DNA of 43,943 bases from Piscibacillus halophilus. GTDB lineage: Bacteria > Bacillota > Bacilli > Bacillales > Alkalibacillaceae. The notes under the pieces were generated by a model. The model did no database searches, was not told the origin of the DNA, and worked only from the letters and a program-made list of their open reading frames with translations. The stretch lies in the NCBI RefSeq assembly GCF_900110685.1, contig NZ_FOES01000021.1, forward strand, positions 1-43,943, written 5' to 3'. Each line of letters begins with the position of its first letter. The stretch's first letter is position 1. The translations under genes were made by a program, and so were the position numbers. Shown in pieces: positions 25,561 to 33,927 of this stretch.

Positions 25561-27060
25561 ATGAGTTATGTTATTGGAGTTGATTTAGGAACTAGCGCAG
25601 TCAAAGTATTACTTGTGAATGAACATGGAGAATTGATCGGTGAAGCTTCATGTGAATATCCTTTAATACAAGAAAAAGCTGGCTATAGTGAGCAAAAACC
25701 CGAAGACTGGGTTGAAGGAACAAAAGATGCCTTATCCAAATTAGTTCAACAGTCTACTATACCAGTTGAACAAATTAAAGGGATTAGTTTTTCGGGTCAA
25801 ATGCACGGGCTCGTATTGCTTGATGATGAGGATCAAGTACTGAGAAATTCCATTCTTTGGAACGATACAAGAACAACCAAGCAATGTGAAGAAATCTATG
25901 AAATGGTTGGAAAAGAACGTTACATACGGATTACTAAAAACTTAGCGTTAGAAGGGTTTACGCTCCCCAAAATATTATGGGTCCGATCGCATGAGCCAGA
26001 GCTTTTTAACCAGGCAACGACGTTCTTATTGCCTAAGGATTACCTACGTTATCGCATGACGGGTAACATTCATATGGACTATTCAGATGCTGCTGGAACC
26101 GGTCTCCTAGATTTAAATGAAAATCAGTGGAGTTCTGAGATTTTAAGGGCTTTAAATCTTTCAAGTAAACTTTGTCCAAACCTCGTTCATTCGCAAGAAT
26201 TTGTCGGGTACTTAAATGATGATTTCGCCAATGCGACGGGTTTAAGTCCTGAGACAAAGGTCTTCGCTGGTGGTGCAGATAATGCTTGTGGAGCAATCGG
26301 ATCAGGGATTTTAGAGGAAGGGAAAACGATGTGTAGTATCGGAACATCTGGAGTTGTTTTATCGTATGAGGGAGATTCCTCAACGACTTATGATGGGAAG
26401 GCGCACTTTTTCAATCATGGAAAGGAACATGCTTATTATTCCATGGGTGTGACGTTGTCGGCAGGTCATAGCCTAAATTGGTTTAAAGAGACGTTTGCCA
26501 AAGAGTTAAGTTTTGAGGAACTGTTGGATGGGGTTGACCGTGTTCCTATAGGAAGTCAAGGCTTGTTGTTTACTCCATATCTTGTGGGGGAACGGACTCC
26601 TCATGCGGATGCTGATATCCGAGGCAGTTTCATTGGGATGGATAGCTCCCATCAATTAAAGGATTTCACAAGATCTGTATTAGAAGGTATTACATTTTCA
26701 TTGAATGAAACCATTGAGATGTTCAGAGAACGTGGCAAAACAATTGATACCGTTATTTCTATTGGTGGTGGGGCTAAGAATCGTGAGTGGCTACAGATTC
26801 AAGCCGATATATTTAATGCGAAGATTGTAAGGTTAACCAGTGAGCAAGGCCCAGGAATGGGAGCTGCTTTATTAGCTGGTTATGGCTTAGGTTGGTATGA
26901 AAATCTTACTGAAGGCGCTTCAAAATTGATTGAAGTGAAGGATGAGATTAAGCCAATACTAGACAATGTAGAGAAGTATCAACAATTATTCTCTATTTAT
27001 CAGCGCATATATGAGAATACCCATTCGATTAATCATCAGTTAGTAGAATTTCGAAAATAG
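25561..27060 (+). CDS. xylB: xylulokinase
   Basis: The 499-residue protein is an FGGY-family kinase that phosphorylates D-xylulose to xylulose 5-phosphate, the entry to the pentose phosphate pathway. Seen are IGVDLGTSAVKVLLV (phosphate loop), ISFSGQMHGLVLLD, SILWNDTRTTKQC, GGADNACGAIGSG and ISIGGGAKNREWLQIQADIF (second FGGY block). The length is standard for XylB. GGAGGTACAACA precedes ATG 25561, 54 bp after xylA. No strong terminator is visible after its stop. Confidence 0.95.
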   Translation: MSYVIGVDLGTSAVKVLLVNEHGELIGEASCEYPLIQEKAGYSEQKPEDWVEGTKDALSKLVQQSTIPVEQIKGISFSGQMHGLVLLDDEDQVLRNSILWNDTRTTKQCEEIYEMVGKERYIRITKNLALEGFTLPKILWVRSHEPELFNQATTFLLPKDYLRYRMTGNIHMDYSDAAGTGLLDLNENQWSSEILRALNLSSKLCPNLVHSQEFVGYLNDDFANATGLSPETKVFAGGADNACGAIGSGILEEGKTMCSIGTSGVVLSYEGDSSTTYDGKAHFFNHGKEHAYYSMGVTLSAGHSLNWFKETFAKELSFEELLDGVDRVPIGSQGLLFTPYLVGERTPHADADIRGSFIGMDSSHQLKDFTRSVLEGITFSLNETIEMFRERGKTIDTVISIGGGAKNREWLQIQADIFNAKIVRLTSEQGPGMGAALLAGYGLGWYENLTEGASKLIEVKDEIKPILDNVEKYQQLFSIYQRIYENTHSINHQLVEFRK

Positions 27061-27189
27061 CTTGACGGGAGAGGTTGTTATCAATTTCCCATGCAATATT
27101 CATAACCGTATATTTCTATAAATTGGAGGATTTTTGTACTTAATGGAAAAATTAAGTATATAGGATGAGTATACGGAGGTGATTGATCG

Positions 27190-27369
27190 GTGGACACATG
27201 TAAAGTTTGTGGAAATGATGAATTTTATAAAGGTAGGTTAGGGAGTGGAACTACGAGCTTAAGACCGTTAAATAAAATTATGGGAAGTTCGTTTATGATC
27301 TTAACGTTTTGTAGCAAATGTGGAGAGGTTTCGTCAATAAAAGTAGAAAACCCAGGGAAGTTTAGTTAG
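27190..27369 (+). CDS. small zinc-ribbon protein, GTG start
   Basis: The 59-residue protein has two CxxC pairs: C4-KV-C7 near the start (DTCKVCGND) and C41-SK-C44 (FCSKCGEVSS). This is a one-knuckle zinc ribbon. GGAGGTGATTGATCG lies before GTG 27190. It is monocistronic between xylB and a convergent small membrane gene. No family name is recognised. A role in nucleic-acid or protein binding is possible but not shown. Confidence 0.6.
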   Translation: MDTCKVCGNDEFYKGRLGSGTTSLRPLNKIMGSSFMILTFCSKCGEVSSIKVENPGKFS

Positions 27370-27374
27370 CTTCC

Positions 27375-27542
27375 CTAGTAGAAAATCATATTTACAGCAA
27401 TCAAGCCAATAACTCCAGTTAAGTAAAACGTCCAAGCCATCAATTTGTTGGTTTTGGGCGCTTCTTTTATTCTAATGGCTTTTATGAAATTAAAGGTTAG
27501 TGCTAGAAACGCAGCAATAGATAAAATGAGTATTTTGCTCAT
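27375..27542 (-). CDS. small two-helix membrane protein
   Basis: The 55-residue protein begins MSKILILSIAAFLALTFNFI. Two predicted helices flank a basic loop (KAIRIKEAPKTNK), and it ends in a hydrophobic helix (YLTGVIGLIAVNMIFY). AAGGAGCCCAATC precedes its ATG at 27542 on the minus strand. It converges on the zinc-ribbon gene with five bases between the stops. The function is unknown. Confidence 0.6.
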   Translation of the reverse strand: MSKILILSIAAFLALTFNFIKAIRIKEAPKTNKLMAWTFYLTGVIGLIAVNMIFY

Positions 27543-27736
27543 GATTGGGCTCCTTATTAACTGATTAATTTGATTTTACCATAAATTGCGGAAAGTTGAG
27601 GTTAAACTTGGTACAATTGTGTTAATGGATTTTTGGAATAGGAGTAAAGTGAATAATTGTAGGTTTCGAAGTTACAATATACGTTAAAAGCACCCATACA
27701 TAGTATAAATTTTTTATGAGATTTTTAATTTACGTA

Positions 27737-27766
27737 TTGAATTATATACCGTCTGGATAGTATAGT
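27737..27766 (+). promoter_or_regulatory. tetR promoter with TetR operator copy 1
   Basis: TTGAAT (27737-27742) and TATAGT (27761-27766) are 18 bp apart. Between them, ATACCGTCTGGATAGTAT (27746-27763) is an imperfect dyad that shares its left arm with the two operators upstream of the carnitine operon. This indicates autoregulation. Confidence 0.6.
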
Positions 27767-27798
27767 ATCCGTAGTAGAATTAATCTTTTGGGCTGGGG

Positions 27799-28377
27799 AT
27801 GATAACATTGGCTAAGGAATCAAGAAGAATCGCTATATTAGAAGCAGCATCGAGTATTGTTAGCGATAAAGGGATTTTTAATTTAACGTTGGAGGCTGTT
27901 GCGAAGGAAGCTGGAATCAGTAAAGGTGGATTATTGTATCACTTCCCCTCAAAGGAAGCGCTAGTTCAAGGGATGGTTGAGCATTTAGCACAAAACTATC
28001 GTAGTAAGATTGCCAGAAATGTTGAGGATGATCCATTAGATCGAGGAAAGTGGACGAGAGCTTTTTTGAATGTAACGTTTAATCAAGGTTATCCGAATAA
28101 AGATATGCATGCAGGGCTGCTAGCAGCGAAAGCCGTTAATCCTAAGCTCATGTTGCCGCTATATGAAGCCTATGAAGAGTGGCAGACTCATATAGAAGAT
28201 GACGGTTTAGACCCGATCGACGCTACAATTATTAGGCTAGCAACAGACGGAATCTGGTTAGCGGAACTGCTTGAGCTTTATAATATAGGTGATGACAAGA
28301 AAAAAGCTGTCTATAAGAGGTTACACGAATGGATTCAAGATTTATATATTGAAGCTGAAAAGAAAGAAAAAGAGTAA
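27799..28377 (+). CDS. TetR-family regulator of the carnitine operon
   Basis: The protein of about 190 residues has a TetR helix-turn-helix near residues 25-50 (LEAVAKEAGISKGGLLYHFPSKEALV) and an all-alpha ligand-binding C-terminus (residues ~85-185) of the TetR_C type. It probably represses itself and the operon 220 bp downstream, because similar dyads occur in both promoter regions. A small molecule of the carnitine pathway or an acyl-CoA would be a logical inducer. The start is uncertain: ATG 27799 has its GGGG motif directly adjacent, whereas TTG at 27808 has nine bases of spacing. Two tandem terminators separate it from the operon. Confidence 0.85.
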   Translation: MITLAKESRRIAILEAASSIVSDKGIFNLTLEAVAKEAGISKGGLLYHFPSKEALVQGMVEHLAQNYRSKIARNVEDDPLDRGKWTRAFLNVTFNQGYPNKDMHAGLLAAKAVNPKLMLPLYEAYEEWQTHIEDDGLDPIDATIIRLATDGIWLAELLELYNIGDDKKKAVYKRLHEWIQDLYIEAEKKEKE

Positions 28378-28382
28378 AACTG

Positions 28383-28410
28383 AACTGCCAATACACTTGG
28401 CAGTTTTTAT
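28383..28410 (+). terminator. terminator of the tetR gene (first of two)
   Basis: AACTGCCAA (28383-28391) pairs with TTGGCAGTT (28397-28405), followed by TTTATTTTG. Confidence 0.85.
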
Positions 28411-28425
28411 TTTGTCATTTAATTA

Positions 28426-28451
28426 AAACCCGCATAGATGCGGGTTTTTTA
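28426..28451 (+). terminator. second tandem terminator
   Basis: AAACCCGCAT (28426-28435) pairs with ATGCGGGTTT (28438-28447) around a two-base loop, followed by a T-run. It insulates the carnitine operon from tetR transcription. Confidence 0.85.
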
Positions 28452-28494
28452 TTGTATTTAAATGCGAGTTGAAAAATTTATTTTCTAAATACGG

Positions 28495-28559
28495 TTGATA
28501 GAAAACCGTCTAGATGGTATAGTAACAAACGGATTGAAAAACCGTCCGTACGGTATAGT
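28495..28559 (+). promoter_or_regulatory. carnitine operon promoter with two TetR operators
   Basis: TTGATA (28495-28500) and TATAGT (28518-28523) are 17 bp apart. Dyad ACCGTCTAGATGGT (28505-28518) lies between them. A second dyad, ACCGTCCGTACGGT (28541-28554), lies 36 bp downstream and is followed by another TATAGT. Both match the copy in front of tetR. Confidence 0.7.
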
Positions 28560-28597
28560 AATAGCGCGCTAATTAATTATATATAGGAGGTTTCAAC

Positions 28598-29473
28598 ATG
28601 AGTCAGAAAGTGATGCTTACAGCAGCGGTTACAGGTGCTGGAGATACAACGCAAAAGAACCCGAATGTTCCCGTAACACCGAAAGAAATTGCAGAATCCG
28701 CTATTGCATCTGCGAAAGCTGGAGCAACAGTTGCGCACGTTCACGCTCGTGACCCTAAAACAGGTGGTATAAGCCATCATATTGATCATTATCGTGAAAT
28801 TGTGGATCGTATTCGTGAATCTGAAACAGATGTGATTATAAATATTACTTCTGGTGGTGGTGGAGACTTTATCCCGAGTCTTGACACACCAGCTGCAGGT
28901 GGAGACGGTACAGATATTCAAACACCAGCCGAACGACATGAACCGGTTGGGGAGTTACTACCTGAGATGTGCACGTTAGATTGTGGTAGTACGAACTTTG
29001 GCAACATGATTTACATGAGCCCAACAGATTGGTTAAGAAAACAGGCTAAATTGATTCAGGAGAGTGGCGTGAAACCTGAATTAGAATGTTTCGATACGGG
29101 GCATGTTCGTTTTGCTAATCAGTTAGTTAAAGAAGGATTAATTGACGATGATCCGATGTATCAGTTTTGCTTAGGGATTCCTTGGGGGGCTGATTCGGAT
29201 GTTGAGACCCTCTCTTATATGAAGAGTCGTATTCCTGAAAATGCACATTGGTCAGCATTCGGCATTGGACGTATGCAATTACCAATGGTGACACAGGCAG
29301 CCTTATTAGGTGGAAACGTTCGTGTTGGATTAGAAGATAACCTTTATTTAAAGAAGGGTGTTTTAGCTTCTAATGAACAGCTCGTTGACCAAGCAGTAAA
29401 ACAATTAAACAGTAACAATATTGAAGTCATGACTCCTGCTGAGGCAAGAGAGGCATACAACTTAAGAAAATAG
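28598..29473 (+). CDS. BKACE family enzyme: 3-dehydrocarnitine cleavage (beta-keto acid cleavage)
   Basis: The 291-residue protein belongs to the beta-keto acid cleavage enzyme (BKACE, formerly DUF849) family. Zinc-ligand histidines are seen in VAHVHARDP (H47, H49). SGGGGDFIPS and the C-terminal GNVRVGLEDNLYL, with the third ligand Glu, are also present. BKACE enzymes exchange a beta-keto acid with acetyl-CoA. With a carnitine dehydrogenase as next gene, the likely reaction is 3-dehydrocarnitine plus acetyl-CoA to betainyl-CoA plus acetoacetate. ATAGGAGGTTTCAAC precedes ATG 28598. It is the first gene of the operon. Confidence 0.88.
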   Translation: MSQKVMLTAAVTGAGDTTQKNPNVPVTPKEIAESAIASAKAGATVAHVHARDPKTGGISHHIDHYREIVDRIRESETDVIINITSGGGGDFIPSLDTPAAGGDGTDIQTPAERHEPVGELLPEMCTLDCGSTNFGNMIYMSPTDWLRKQAKLIQESGVKPELECFDTGHVRFANQLVKEGLIDDDPMYQFCLGIPWGADSDVETLSYMKSRIPENAHWSAFGIGRMQLPMVTQAALLGGNVRVGLEDNLYLKKGVLASNEQLVDQAVKQLNSNNIEVMTPAEAREAYNLRK

Positions 29474-29485
29474 GAGGAAAGACGA

Positions 29486-30421
29486 ATGGGGAATGAATCG
29501 AAAAAGGTCGCGGTCATTGGGACAGGCGTCATCGGAAATGGCTGGATTATTCGTTTTTTAGCCAATGGATTTGATGTCGTGGCCTTTGATCCAGCTGACG
29601 GTGCAGAGGAAAGAACTAGTGCAGCTATTGACCGTGCGTGGGAGTCAGTCGAAGCACTTGGTTTAAAGGAAGGTGCTTCAAAAGAACGTTTAACGTTTGT
29701 TTCTACTCTTGAAGAAGCGGTTCAAGGTGCAGATTTAATTCAAGAAAACGTCCCAGAACGTGTTGATGTAAAGCAAGCCGTTTTACATGATATCGATGTG
29801 CATTCTAAGTCGAATGCCATTATTGGTTCAAGTACATCAGGAATTAAACCGACTGATCTTCAGGAGAAACTTAAGAATCCGGAGAAGTTAGTGGTCGCTC
29901 ACCCTTTCAACCCAGTCTATCTTTTACCACTCGTTGAAATTGTAGGTGGAGAAAAAACAACTCAAAACACGATTGACACAGCGTATAAAATTTATGAATC
30001 TGCCCAAATGAAGCCAATGGTCATAGATAAAGAAATTGAAGGCTTTATTGCAGATCGTTTGATGGAAGCTTTATGGCGTGAAGCTTTACATCTCGTTAAT
30101 GATGGCGTGGCAACGACTGAAGAGGTTGATAAGGCAATCACGTATGGTGCGGGCTTAAGGTGGGCGCAAATGGGGCCTTTTATGACGTTCCATTTAGCAG
30201 GTGGCGATCAAGGAATGCGTCACATGCTTGAGCAGTTCGGTCCAGCATTAAAGCTTCCATGGACAAAGCTAGAAGCTCCTGAATTAACAGATGAGCTAAA
30301 AGAGCGAGTTATCACGGGTTGTGAGAACTTTGCGAATGATCGATCCGTTGAAGAACTAGAGCGTCAGCGTAATGAATTTCTAGTCAAACTTATTGATTTA
30401 GTTGAAGACTATTGGCCTTAA
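29486..30421 (+). CDS. lcdH: L-carnitine dehydrogenase
   Basis: The 311-residue protein is of the 3-hydroxyacyl-CoA dehydrogenase fold. An NAD-binding GxGxxG occurs near the start (VAVIGTGVIGNGWIIRFLAN). IIGSSTSGIKPTDLQ, VVAHPFNPVYLLPLVEIVGG and a C-terminal helical domain (GFIADRLMEALWREALHLVNDGV) follow. L-carnitine dehydrogenases of Pseudomonas and Rhizobium have this form and oxidise L-carnitine to 3-dehydrocarnitine. The flanking BKACE and thioesterase genes support this over fatty-acid oxidation. TAGGAGGAAAGACGA precedes ATG 29486, 12 bp after the BKACE gene. Confidence 0.88.
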   Translation: MGNESKKVAVIGTGVIGNGWIIRFLANGFDVVAFDPADGAEERTSAAIDRAWESVEALGLKEGASKERLTFVSTLEEAVQGADLIQENVPERVDVKQAVLHDIDVHSKSNAIIGSSTSGIKPTDLQEKLKNPEKLVVAHPFNPVYLLPLVEIVGGEKTTQNTIDTAYKIYESAQMKPMVIDKEIEGFIADRLMEALWREALHLVNDGVATTEEVDKAITYGAGLRWAQMGPFMTFHLAGGDQGMRHMLEQFGPALKLPWTKLEAPELTDELKERVITGCENFANDRSVEELERQRNEFLVKLIDLVEDYWP

Positions 30422-30434
30422 GAGGTGAAGAGAT

Positions 30435-30905
30435 ATGAATACCCCCTTCCAATATAAAGATAGCGTCAAAGAGCAGTGGGTTGATTATAACGGTCACATG
30501 AATGATGCGGCGTATGCTGAAGTATTCAGTCATGCTGTGGATGCTTTAATGAATTATTTCGGAATTACAGAAGATGTCATTCATGAACAGAAATACACCA
30601 TATTTACGTTAGAAACCCACTTATGTTATTTACAAGAGGTTCATCAAGGTGAACCAATAACCGTGGAATGGCAACTTCTAGATCACGACGCCAAGCGTTT
30701 ACATGTCTTTTTCAAGATGAAAAATTCAAACGGTGATTTAGTGGCAACGAGTGAGCAGATGTTAATGGGCATGGATCAACATCTAGGAAAGCCATCTCCA
30801 TTTTTACCCTTTATTCAAGAGAAAATTGATCGGATTTGGAACGAGCATGAACATTTAGAGCAACCGAAACAAGCAGGAAGAGTTATAGGTATTCGCAGGA
30901 AGTAA
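30435..30905 (+). CDS. hotdog-fold thioesterase, probable betainyl-CoA thioesterase
   Basis: The 156-residue protein is of the 4-hydroxybenzoyl-CoA-thioesterase hotdog type. It carries the active-site region VDYNGHMNDAAYAEVFSHAVD near residues 17-37, and the strands YTIFTLETHLCYLQEVHQGEP follow. It would hydrolyse betainyl-CoA to glycine betaine and CoA, completing carnitine conversion. A similar domain is fused to carnitine dehydrogenase in some Rhizobium proteins, to my knowledge, which supports the pairing. GAGGTGAAGAGAT precedes ATG 30435, 13 bp after the dehydrogenase. Confidence 0.85.
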   Translation: MNTPFQYKDSVKEQWVDYNGHMNDAAYAEVFSHAVDALMNYFGITEDVIHEQKYTIFTLETHLCYLQEVHQGEPITVEWQLLDHDAKRLHVFFKMKNSNGDLVATSEQMLMGMDQHLGKPSPFLPFIQEKIDRIWNEHEHLEQPKQAGRVIGIRRK

Positions 30906-30937
30906 CTCTCCTGCTTGATTAAAAAAGGAGAATGTTT

Positions 30938-32134
30938 ATGAGCAAAATAGAAGTAAATGGTTTAACTAAAGTCTTTGGGTCTCACCCGAAACAAGGCTTA
31001 AAAATGTTAGATGAAGATTATTCAAAGGATGAAATTTTAGAGAAGACGGGTAACACTGTCGGAGTAAACAAAGCTTCATTTAAAGTAGAAAATGGCGAGT
31101 TTTTTGTTATTATGGGGCTTTCTGGCAGTGGTAAATCGACTCTTATTCGTCTAATCAATCGTTTAATTGAACCGACAGCTGGCGAGGTTTTAATTGATGG
31201 TGAAGATATAACGAAAATGAATAAAGACCAGCTCATCGAGACAAGACGTCAGAAGCTTGGAATGGTTTTTCAAAACTTTGGATTATTCCCGCATCGTACG
31301 GTGATGGGGAATGTCTATTACGGCTTAGAAATCCAAGGTGTTGAAAAAGGAGAACGTGAAAAGCGTGCTCAAAAAGCGATTGAAGACGTTGGTCTTAAAG
31401 GGTATGAAAATAGCTATCCGCATGAGTTAAGTGGTGGTATGCAGCAGCGTGTTGGACTTGCTAGAGCGCTTGCGAACGATACCGATATTTTATTAATGGA
31501 TGAGGCTTTCAGTGCATTAGACCCACTTATTCGTAAAGAGATGCAAGATGAGTTACTGAAGCTTCAAACAAAATTAGGTAAAACAGTTCTTTTCATTACT
31601 CACGATTTAGATGAGGCTTTGAAGCTTGGAGACCGTATTGCCATTATGAAAGATGGACAAATCGTTCAAATCGGTACATCTGAAGATATACTTGAGAACC
31701 CTGCTAACCAATATGTTAGTAACTTTGTTAAAGATGTCGACCGTTCTAAGGTGTTGGATGCAGCAACCGTTATGAGAAAACCTGAAGTTCTCATTACATA
31801 CAAAGATGGACCACGTATGGCGGTTCGAAAAATGGAAGAGGTTGGAGCCTCGAGTATTTTTGTCGTCGATCGAGACGATCAGTTTAAAGGGTTACTCACG
31901 ATTGACGATGCAATTCGTGCTTATAAGGAAAAGATTTCGATGGAAGAGGTTCTGATAACCGGTGTTCATCAGACAGCCCCCGATACTCCATTGAATGATT
32001 TAATTGGTGTGGCAGCGGATGCTAAATATCCGATTGCAGTTGTAGATGAGGGTCGTTTAGTTGGAATTGTATCAAGAGTATCTATTTTATCTGGTCTCGT
32101 GCTTGGGAAAGAGAAAGTTGAGGTGGCTAATTAA
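30938..32134 (+). CDS. opuAA: OpuA-type glycine betaine/carnitine ABC transporter ATPase with CBS domains
   Basis: The 398-residue ATPase shows Walker A (GLSGSGKSTLIRLINR), signature ELSGGMQQRVGLARAL, Walker B DILLMDEAFSALDP and the H-loop FITHDLDEAL. A C-terminal tandem CBS region (about residues 275-395) follows, the module that senses ionic strength or cyclic di-AMP in OpuA-type systems. The first ATG at 30932 is only two bases from GGAG, so ATG 30938 (eight bases) is preferred. The stop shares one base with the permease ATG. Position after the carnitine genes suggests carnitine import, though glycine betaine is equally possible. Confidence 0.9.
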   Translation: MSKIEVNGLTKVFGSHPKQGLKMLDEDYSKDEILEKTGNTVGVNKASFKVENGEFFVIMGLSGSGKSTLIRLINRLIEPTAGEVLIDGEDITKMNKDQLIETRRQKLGMVFQNFGLFPHRTVMGNVYYGLEIQGVEKGEREKRAQKAIEDVGLKGYENSYPHELSGGMQQRVGLARALANDTDILLMDEAFSALDPLIRKEMQDELLKLQTKLGKTVLFITHDLDEALKLGDRIAIMKDGQIVQIGTSEDILENPANQYVSNFVKDVDRSKVLDAATVMRKPEVLITYKDGPRMAVRKMEEVGASSIFVVDRDDQFKGLLTIDDAIRAYKEKISMEEVLITGVHQTAPDTPLNDLIGVAADAKYPIAVVDEGRLVGIVSRVSILSGLVLGKEKVEVAN

Positions 32135-32967
32135 TGGACTATTTCTATTTTCCACTTGAGAGATGGACGAATACATTTGTGGATGAATGGTTTTTACCGA
32201 CTTTCGGTAATGCTTTCGATACAGTCAGTAATGGTTTAAATGCGTTTATTGGTGGAGTAACAGATCTATTACTATTTATTCCAGCAGAGTTATTTACGTT
32301 AATTATTGCCGCTATAGCTTGGAGATTATCAGGACGTAATTTAGCCATATTCACAGTCATAGGGTTTCTATTTATTGGATCAGTTGATCTATGGACTGAG
32401 GCAATGCAGACGCTGTCAATCGTTATAGTCGCAACTCTAGTATCTCTAATCGTTGGTATTCCAATTGGGATTTTTAGTGCCATGAATGATCGAATATTGA
32501 ATATTGTAAAGCCTATTTTAGACTTCATGCAGACACTACCGAGTTTCGTGTATTTAATCCCTGCCGTATTATTATTTGGTCTTGGTGGTGTGCCAGCCGT
32601 TATTGCGACATTTATTTTCGCGGCTCCACCAGCTGTGCGTATGACAAACTTAGGGATTCGTAGTGTATCAAAGGAAGTCGTGGAAGCATCAAGGGCCTTT
32701 GGTTCCACAAAGCGTCAGTTATTGTTTAAGGTCCAGCTCCCATTAGCGGTTCCAAGCATCATGGCAGGAGTTAACCAAACGATAATGTTATCGCTATCGA
32801 TGGCGGTTATAGCATCGATGATTGGAGCGCCGGGTCTAGGAGCATCTGTATTGACCGCGATTTCAAGAGTTAATATTGGTCTAGGTTTATCAGCAGGATT
32901 AGGTATTGTGGTTCTAGCGATTGTCCTTGACCGTATTACACAAGGTATTGGTCAAGGTAGAGTTTAA
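32134..32967 (+). CDS. opuAB: OpuA-type betaine/carnitine ABC permease
   Basis: The 277-residue protein has about six membrane helices after an N-terminal segment rich in aromatic residues. The binding-protein-dependent permease loop reads NLGIRSVSKEVVEASRAFGSTKRQLLFKVQLPLA, and NQTIMLSLSMAVIASMIGAPGLG follows, as in OpuAB/ProW. It forms the channel with the CBS ATPase. Translation is coupled, since the ATG overlaps the upstream stop (TAATG). Confidence 0.92.
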   Translation: MDYFYFPLERWTNTFVDEWFLPTFGNAFDTVSNGLNAFIGGVTDLLLFIPAELFTLIIAAIAWRLSGRNLAIFTVIGFLFIGSVDLWTEAMQTLSIVIVATLVSLIVGIPIGIFSAMNDRILNIVKPILDFMQTLPSFVYLIPAVLLFGLGGVPAVIATFIFAAPPAVRMTNLGIRSVSKEVVEASRAFGSTKRQLLFKVQLPLAVPSIMAGVNQTIMLSLSMAVIASMIGAPGLGASVLTAISRVNIGLGLSAGLGIVVLAIVLDRITQGIGQGRV

Positions 32968-32995
32968 AAATAATAGATAGAAAGGGAGATTTTGA

Positions 32996-33865
32996 ATGAA
33001 GAAGTTTTTAATAACGTTAATGATGGTTAGTTTAATCGTTTTAGCAGCTTGTGGATCTAGTGATGAAGCTGAAGGTAGTGAGGAAGGCGGAGAAGATAAA
33101 GGTACGATATCATTTGCTGTGACACCTTGGACAAGCACAGTTCCTCCAACAAAAGTGGCAAAGATTATCCTAGAAGATATGGGTTATGAAGTTGAAGAGA
33201 CTCAGGCAGATGTTAGTTCAACATTCGTAGGTCTTTCTCGTGGTGACCTGGACGTTTTCATGGATTCATGGATGCCAGCACACGAATTGCAATTTGAAGA
33301 ATATGAAGATTCTATTGAAATGGTAGCAACAAGCTATGAGGATGCGGATTCTGGTCTTGTCATTCCGACTTATGTAGAGGGAATTGAGAAAGTTAGTGAT
33401 TTAAAAGGTAGAGAAGATGAATTTAACAATAAGATCTACGGTATTGAAGAAGGTGCGAGCGCGACTGAAATGATGCGTGATTTAATCGAAGAAGCGGATC
33501 TTGACCTTGAGCTGATCACTTCTTCTGAAGGTGGTATGCTAGCACAAGCTCAAAAGGAAATGAACAGTGATAATCCAGTTATTTTCTATGGCTGGAGACC
33601 ACATACGATGTTCAATAAGTATGATATTGAGGTTATAGAAGATGATTATGGTTACTTTGAAACATCATCCGTTCATGTATTAGCTAATAATGGTTTAAAA
33701 GATAAAGCTCCAGATGCATATGAATTTTTACAAAATTGGAGTATTCCACTTGAAGATGTAGAAGAAATGATTGTGAAGATTGAAGACGGGCAAGACGAGG
33801 AAGAAGTAGCTCAAGAGTGGATTGATGAACACCAAGATCAGGTTGATAACATGTTAAATAACTAA
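32996..33865 (+). CDS. opuAC: OpuAC-type betaine/carnitine-binding lipoprotein
   Basis: The 289-residue protein has a lipoprotein signal (MKKFLITLMMVSLIVLAAC, lipidated Cys19) followed by an acidic linker. The OpuAC/ProX-type binding fold follows. Three tryptophans at the right places (W45 in AVTPWTS, W92 in FMDSWMPAH, W200 in FYGWRPH) fit the aromatic cage that holds a quaternary ammonium group. The acidic tail is unusual but common in halotolerant Bacillaceae. AAAGGGAGATTTTGA precedes ATG 32996. The ligand may be carnitine, given the operon. Confidence 0.9.
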   Translation: MKKFLITLMMVSLIVLAACGSSDEAEGSEEGGEDKGTISFAVTPWTSTVPPTKVAKIILEDMGYEVEETQADVSSTFVGLSRGDLDVFMDSWMPAHELQFEEYEDSIEMVATSYEDADSGLVIPTYVEGIEKVSDLKGREDEFNNKIYGIEEGASATEMMRDLIEEADLDLELITSSEGGMLAQAQKEMNSDNPVIFYGWRPHTMFNKYDIEVIEDDYGYFETSSVHVLANNGLKDKAPDAYEFLQNWSIPLEDVEEMIVKIEDGQDEEEVAQEWIDEHQDQVDNMLNN

Positions 33866-33876
33866 TCAATAATTGG

Positions 33877-33906
33877 GGTCTGCATCTTTTATGGTGCAGG
33901 CCTTTT
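33877..33906 (+). terminator. weak terminator/attenuator after opuAC
   Basis: GGTCTGCATC (33877-33886) and GGTGCAGGCC (33893-33902) form a 10-bp stem with G-T pairs, then TTTT. It could reduce but not abolish transcription into the following hydrolase gene. Confidence 0.55.
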
Positions 33907-33927
33907 ATTACTTGGAGGGATAAAGTA

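Noticed and set aside
27625-27687. 20-codon frame before tetR
   Set aside because: It has no convincing ribosome site and is too short to support.
28577-28939. 120-aa Cys-rich minus-strand frame
   Set aside because: It is the antisense shadow of the BKACE gene start. The Cys runs arise from complement of repeated Ala/Thr codons.
32145-32708. 187-aa open frame on the minus strand
   Set aside because: It lies entirely inside the opuAB permease gene, has no homology-like pattern or ribosome site, and is a shadow of the opposite strand.
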